In this document: positions 60,863 through 64,000 of the stretch, piece by piece | How the letters are laid out: the number at the start of each line of letters is the position of its first letter | How positions within the stretch are numbered: the first letter of the stretch is position 1 | NCBI RefSeq assembly: GCF_009604455.1 | Contig: NZ_WEGL01000005.1 | Span: 1-64,000, forward strand | Length of the DNA stretch: 64,000 bases | Source: Streptomyces sp. RB17 | GTDB lineage: Bacteria; Actinomycetota; Actinomycetes; Streptomycetales; Streptomycetaceae | Direction of reading: 5' to 3' | Position numbers and translations under genes: made by a program | The notes under the pieces: model-generated | The model's input: only the letters and a program-made list of their open reading frames with translations | Told to the model about the DNA's origin: nothing | Databases searched by the model: none

Positions 60863-61573
60863 TTGACCACAGCATCCGTGCTGATGGCCGACGTCTTCGA
60901 AGTCCAGCCGTACACCTCCCACTGCGAAGTCATCCTGGGTGAGGGCGCGCACGCCGTGATCGGTGTGTCCCCGGGCAACAGCTATTTCTCCGCCCGCCGC
61001 CTGCACGACCTCGCCCGCTGGGGACTGGGCCGCTTCGACCGGGTCGACTTCGTCTACACCGACCTGTACGTCGCCGAGATGTACGAGGCGTCCGGCTATC
61101 CGGCGGACGAGGCCCGGCGCAAGGCGGTGAAGAACCTGCGCGGTGTGCGCGCCAAGGTCCGTGACGCGGTGTCGGCGGCCGATCCGGAGGGCCTGCGGAT
61201 GGACTGGCACCCGATGTCCGAGTTCCGCACCAACCCCGCCTACCAGGACATCCACCGGCATCTCACCGCGCGCCTGGCCTCCGACGGCGCCTTCCGGGCC
61301 GTCTGCGATGCTCTGGTGGATCGTTTCCTCAGTGCGCGTGGGGAGACGCCGACCGAGCGGCAGCGCGCCGTGTGCCTGGAGTACGTGTGCGCCGAGGCGC
61401 CACTGTTCCTGGACACCCCCGCCATCCTCAAGGTGCCCTCCTCGCTCAACTGCTACCACCAACTGCTGCCGATGGCCGAGCTGTTGTACTCCCGTGGCGC
61501 CGGCCTGCGCGCCTCCCGCAACCAGGGCCACGCCATCGTCACCCCCGTCGCCCTCGAAGGAACCGCCGCATGA
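60863..61573 (+). CDS. Cyclodipeptide synthase (NYH subfamily)
   Basis: A 236-residue class-Ic-tRNA-synthetase-like enzyme that makes a cyclic dipeptide from two aminoacyl-tRNAs. The catalytic serine is Ser36 in VIGVSPGNSYF; Asn39, Tyr198 and His199 give the NYH signature; Tyr174 and Glu178 (LEYVCAEAPLF) match AlbC Tyr178/Glu182. VPSSLNCYH is fully conserved. The TTG start at 60863 is favoured because GGAGG lies nine bases upstream; an ATG at 60884 is the alternative. It overlaps the P450 gene by four bases. The CYP121-like partner suggests cyclo(Tyr-Tyr), but the pocket must decide. Confidence 0.95.
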   Translation: MTTASVLMADVFEVQPYTSHCEVILGEGAHAVIGVSPGNSYFSARRLHDLARWGLGRFDRVDFVYTDLYVAEMYEASGYPADEARRKAVKNLRGVRAKVRDAVSAADPEGLRMDWHPMSEFRTNPAYQDIHRHLTARLASDGAFRAVCDALVDRFLSARGETPTERQRAVCLEYVCAEAPLFLDTPAILKVPSSLNCYHQLLPMAELLYSRGAGLRASRNQGHAIVTPVALEGTAA

Positions 61574-62781
61574 CCACCGCCCCCGGCGTCCGCGCCGGCC
61601 ACCCGCCCCTGCTCGACTTCCCGTTCTCCTGGGACGGCACCAAGGTGCCCGCCGAGGTGGAGAAACTGCGCGCCGACACCCCCGTACGGCGCGTGCGGAC
61701 CATCGCCGGCGACGAGGCCTGGCTGGTGTCGTCGTACGACCTGTGCGCACAGGTCCTGAAGGACGACCGCTTCTCCCTGAAGGACACCTCCGCCCCCGGA
61801 GTCCCCCGGCAGTACGCGCTCACGATCCCGCCCGAGGTCGTCAACAACATGGGCAACATCACCGGGGCCGGGCTGCGCCGGGCGGTGCTGAAGGCGCTCA
61901 ACCCGAAGTCGCCGGGCCTGCTGGAGTGGCTGCGCACAGAGGCCCACCACCTGGTGGACCGGCTGCTGGCCGACGGCCCGACGGCCGACCTGCGGGGGGC
62001 GTTCTGCGAGCCGTACTCGGCGGGCATGCACTGCCGCATCCTCGGCATTCCGCAGAGCGAGGCCGCGGCCTTCCTGCGCAGCCTCGACATCGCCTTCATG
62101 AACTCGCCGTGCCCGATCAGCGGGGCGCAGATCAACTGGGACCGGGACATCGCCCGGATGACGGCCCTGCTCGACGAACCGGCGACGCACGGCCTGATGG
62201 GCGAGCTCGCCGCGCTGCGCGACGACCCGGACTACGCCCACCTCAGCGACGAGATGCTGGCCACCGTCGGCGTCACCATGTTCGGCGCAGGCGTCATCTC
62301 CACCTCCGGTTTCCTGTCGATGGCCCTGGTCTACCTGCTCACCCACCCCATCGCCCGCGACCTCCTGCGCGACCGCCCGGACCTGATCGGTCCCGGCGTG
62401 GAGGAGCTGCTGCGGGTCAACCTCTCCATCGGCGACGCCCTGCCCCGCCTCGCCCTGGAGGACGTCCGGCTCGGCGATGTCGACATACGCCGGGGCGAAC
62501 TCGTCCTGGTGCTGGTGGAGGGCGCCAACCTCGACCCCGGGAAGTTCCCCGACCCGCACCGCTTCGACGTCCACCGCGACAACACCGCCGACCACCTCTC
62601 CTTCGGCGGTGGCGCCCACTACTGTCCCGCGACCGCGCTCGGCCGCGCACACGCCCGGATCGCCCTGGAGGTCCTCCTCGACCGCCTGCCCGACCTCGCG
62701 CTCGCCGTACCCCCCGGCCAACTGGTGTGGCGCACGGGCTTCATGAAGCGCATCCCCGAACGGCTCCCGGTCACCTGGTGA
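61570..62781 (+). CDS. CYP121-like cytochrome P450 (mycocyclosin-synthase type)
   Basis: A 403-residue soluble P450. Heme-ligand Cys352 lies in FGGGAHYCPATALGRAHA; ExxR is Glu279-Arg282; the I helix reads FGAGVISTSG, without the usual acid-alcohol pair, as in CYP121. Remembered CYP121 features are kept: PEVVNNMGNI, INWDRDI (Trp190), IAFMNS (Phe176), GVEELLR.NLS and the ending RIPERLPV.W. Arg386 of CYP121, which contacts the substrate, is replaced by Lys393, and Gln385 by Met392. It probably couples or oxidises the cyclodipeptide made by the overlapping gene. Confidence 0.94.
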   Translation: MTTAPGVRAGHPPLLDFPFSWDGTKVPAEVEKLRADTPVRRVRTIAGDEAWLVSSYDLCAQVLKDDRFSLKDTSAPGVPRQYALTIPPEVVNNMGNITGAGLRRAVLKALNPKSPGLLEWLRTEAHHLVDRLLADGPTADLRGAFCEPYSAGMHCRILGIPQSEAAAFLRSLDIAFMNSPCPISGAQINWDRDIARMTALLDEPATHGLMGELAALRDDPDYAHLSDEMLATVGVTMFGAGVISTSGFLSMALVYLLTHPIARDLLRDRPDLIGPGVEELLRVNLSIGDALPRLALEDVRLGDVDIRRGELVLVLVEGANLDPGKFPDPHRFDVHRDNTADHLSFGGGAHYCPATALGRAHARIALEVLLDRLPDLALAVPPGQLVWRTGFMKRIPERLPVTW

Positions 62782-62822
62782 CCCCGGCCACCTGATGGCC
62801 CCGGCCACCGGGCTGTCCGTAC

Positions 62823-62857
62823 GGCGCCCCCGACCCTGCATCCCGGTCGGGGGCGCC
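62823..62857 (+). terminator. Strong terminator after the cyclodipeptide operon
   Basis: GGCGCCCCCGACC (62823-62835) pairs perfectly with GGTCGGGGGCGCC (62845-62857), a 13-bp GC stem with a 9-base loop, 42 bases after the P450 stop. It marks the end of a two-gene transcript. Confidence 0.9.
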
Positions 62858-62980
62858 GACGGCTCGGCCGGCCGGGGTACGGGCTGCGGACCGTGGGGCG
62901 ACAAACTGGAACGGGAGAGGCGGCGGACGGTCGGGTGTGAACACTCGGGGCGAATTCCCGACCGGCGGGCCGGGACTCGT

Positions 62981-63859
62981 TCAGCGGCCGGTCGAGTACG
63001 TGCCCCGCGTCAGGCCCACCAGGTTGCCCGGCGGCAGGAGGCCCGAGGACTCGACCATGTGGGCCAGTGGTTCCAGGAGTTCGGCAAGGCGCGTGGCGCG
63101 GTCGGTGCCGAGGGCGGTCCAGGGGTGTTCGGCCGCCGCGTCCGTCAGCGCCTCCACCTCCGCGCGCACGGCCGCGCCGGCCGCAGTGAGCGACCCGTCG
63201 GCTTCCAGCAGGCTCTGCTCCTGCAGGCGTGCCCCGGCCGCATCCCAGTCCGCCTGCCCCCACTTGCGCGTCTCCCGCAGGAACGCCCCGTCGGACTCGC
63301 CGGCGGCCGCCTTGAGCACCATCGCCTCGACCGGGCCGAGTCCCTGACTCACCAGCACCGCGACATGCGCGTCGCCCCGGTGCTCGCGCAGCGTCGTCAG
63401 GCCCTGCCACAGCCGTGCGGTGGGACGGTCCGGCCGCTCCAGCGCCTGGTTGGCGGCGGCCAGCACCCGCCCCGCGGTGTCCGCCGCCGCGGCCGCCTCC
63501 CAGGCGAGGTCGGCGGCCTCGGCGAACTCGGCCGAGCCGACCGTGTCCGGTCCGAACAGGCCGGTCATCGCCGCGTCCAGGGCGTCCTGACGGGCGGCCA
63601 GCACATCGGCGGGAGTCGCGTACGTCCAGGCGGCCGGCAGGGCCCGGGCCGCCCGGGCGGGGTGGAAGACGTAGAAACAGCTGGTCACGACGGACGGGGA
63701 GACCGCGCCGAGCGGTGCGGCGCGCAGTGCGAAGTACCCCATCCAGAACCCGCGCATCCCCAGCGAGTCCGCCGCCCGGTGCACCTCCGGTGCGAAGTAC
63801 ACGAGATCGTGCACCGGTTCGTACCGCTCCCACAGGGCCCGCGCCATCGCGTCCGCCAC
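62981..63859 (-). CDS. SCO6745-family helical protein
   Basis: A 292-residue soluble, mostly helical protein; GTG 63859 follows GGGAGGAAGC. It opens ALWERYEPVHDLVYFAPEVHRAADSLGMRGFWMGYFALRAAPLGAVSPSVVTSCFYVFHPARAARALP, the hallmark of the SCO6745 family of Streptomyces, which is often found by regulators but has no known activity. Later parts include ADLAWEAAAAADTAGRVLAAANQAL and a winged-helix-like end (SLLEADGSLTAAGAAVRAEVE). A perfect palindrome (63908-63927) upstream suggests ligand-responsive control. Confidence 0.85.
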   Translation of the reverse strand: MADAMARALWERYEPVHDLVYFAPEVHRAADSLGMRGFWMGYFALRAAPLGAVSPSVVTSCFYVFHPARAARALPAAWTYATPADVLAARQDALDAAMTGLFGPDTVGSAEFAEAADLAWEAAAAADTAGRVLAAANQALERPDRPTARLWQGLTTLREHRGDAHVAVLVSQGLGPVEAMVLKAAAGESDGAFLRETRKWGQADWDAAGARLQEQSLLEADGSLTAAGAAVRAEVEALTDAAAEHPWTALGTDRATRLAELLEPLAHMVESSGLLPPGNLVGLTRGTYSTGR

Positions 63860-63907
63860 CGCTTCCTCCCACCGCTTCGGCCTGTCGTGCTGTCGGCACC
63901 AGACTGC

Positions 63908-63927
63908 GTTATGACGGACGTCATAAC
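63908..63927. promoter_or_regulatory. Perfect 9-bp inverted repeat (TetR/MarR-type operator)
   Basis: GTTATGACGGACGTCATAAC: arms GTTATGACG and CGTCATAAC with spacer GA, 48 bases upstream of the SCO6745-like gene. The AT-containing core is a typical TetR or MarR site; the regulator is probably just beyond the right edge of the window. Confidence 0.75.
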
Positions 63928-64000
63928 AAGAGGGGCGGGTCCAGCCGAGCCCGGTCCGGCCGGAACTCACCCGGGCAGGGGCCGGACATGGCCGATGGCG

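Noticed and set aside
63967..64000. Possible last codons of a minus-strand gene entering from the right (ending GHVRPLPG)
   Set aside because: Only 11 codons are visible, too few to support a gene.

Overview
The window is high-GC actinobacterial DNA, almost certainly a Streptomyces chromosome. Evidence: extreme GC at third codon positions, GTG/TTG starts after GGAGG-type ribosome sites, typical Streptomyces families (DUF5133, DUF2690, SCO6745-like, PP2C/SpoIIE phosphatases, SigB/F-type sigma factor) and only two TTA (bldA-type) codons noticed inside genes. I saw no rRNA, tRNA, CRISPR array or complete insertion sequence.

Layout. 0-4.2 kb: glycogen/maltose metabolism (glgE start, truncated by the window edge; glgX) with a small HATPase-like regulator. 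4.3-6.3 kb: VOC protein, ANTAR protein and stress-type sigma factor. 6.5-9.4 kb: MarR regulator plus DrrA/DrrB-type ABC exporter whose ATPase carries a repeat-expanded N-terminal arm. 9.5-13.7 kb: a hypothetical gene, a stand-alone hydroxymethylbilane synthase, GNAT and an ATP-dependent DNA ligase. 14-20 kb: TetR/MFS pair, then IclR (GylR-like), glycerol kinase and a zinc dehydrogenase on the minus strand. 20-22 kb: anti-sigma-type ATPase and a membrane PP2C phosphatase. 22-24 kb: an intact IclR regulator facing remains of a ring-cleavage dioxygenase and an aromatic-acid transporter. 24-34 kb: membrane HTH protein, secreted SH3 protein, quinol-type monooxygenase with MarR, peroxiredoxin, a PAS/GAF/PP2C/HATPase sensor, LigD-type phosphoesterase and ligase genes, and an aldo/keto reductase with its XRE regulator. 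34-42 kb: more redox enzymes and a LacI/GH32 deletion chimera. 42-52 kb: S9 peptidase, secreted GH64 beta-1,3-glucanase behind a LacI-type operator, dienelactone hydrolase, Sua5/YciO, PucR-like regulator and a serine hydrolase. 52-57 kb: class III aminotransferase with Lrp regulator, another PP2C phosphatase, a GNAT gene preceded by a short leader peptide, and a TTA-containing AttH/CrtC-like gene.

The most interesting stretch is 57.4-62.8 kb, which places two small peptide natural-product pathways side by side. One is a graspetide-type RiPP locus: a 63-residue precursor (tgmA) and an ATP-grasp ligase (tgmB), followed by a Gfo/Idh/MocA oxidoreductase rather than the usual methyltransferase. 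The other is a two-gene cyclodipeptide pathway: an NYH-type cyclodipeptide synthase translationally coupled to a P450 that closely resembles mycobacterial CYP121 (mycocyclosin synthase), closed by a strong terminator.

Much of the rest is accessory: regulator/enzyme pairs, one-component switches with visible palindromic operators, and several genes in decay (dioxygenase, transporter, LacI/GH32, MFS tail), as expected for a variable part of a Streptomyces genome.
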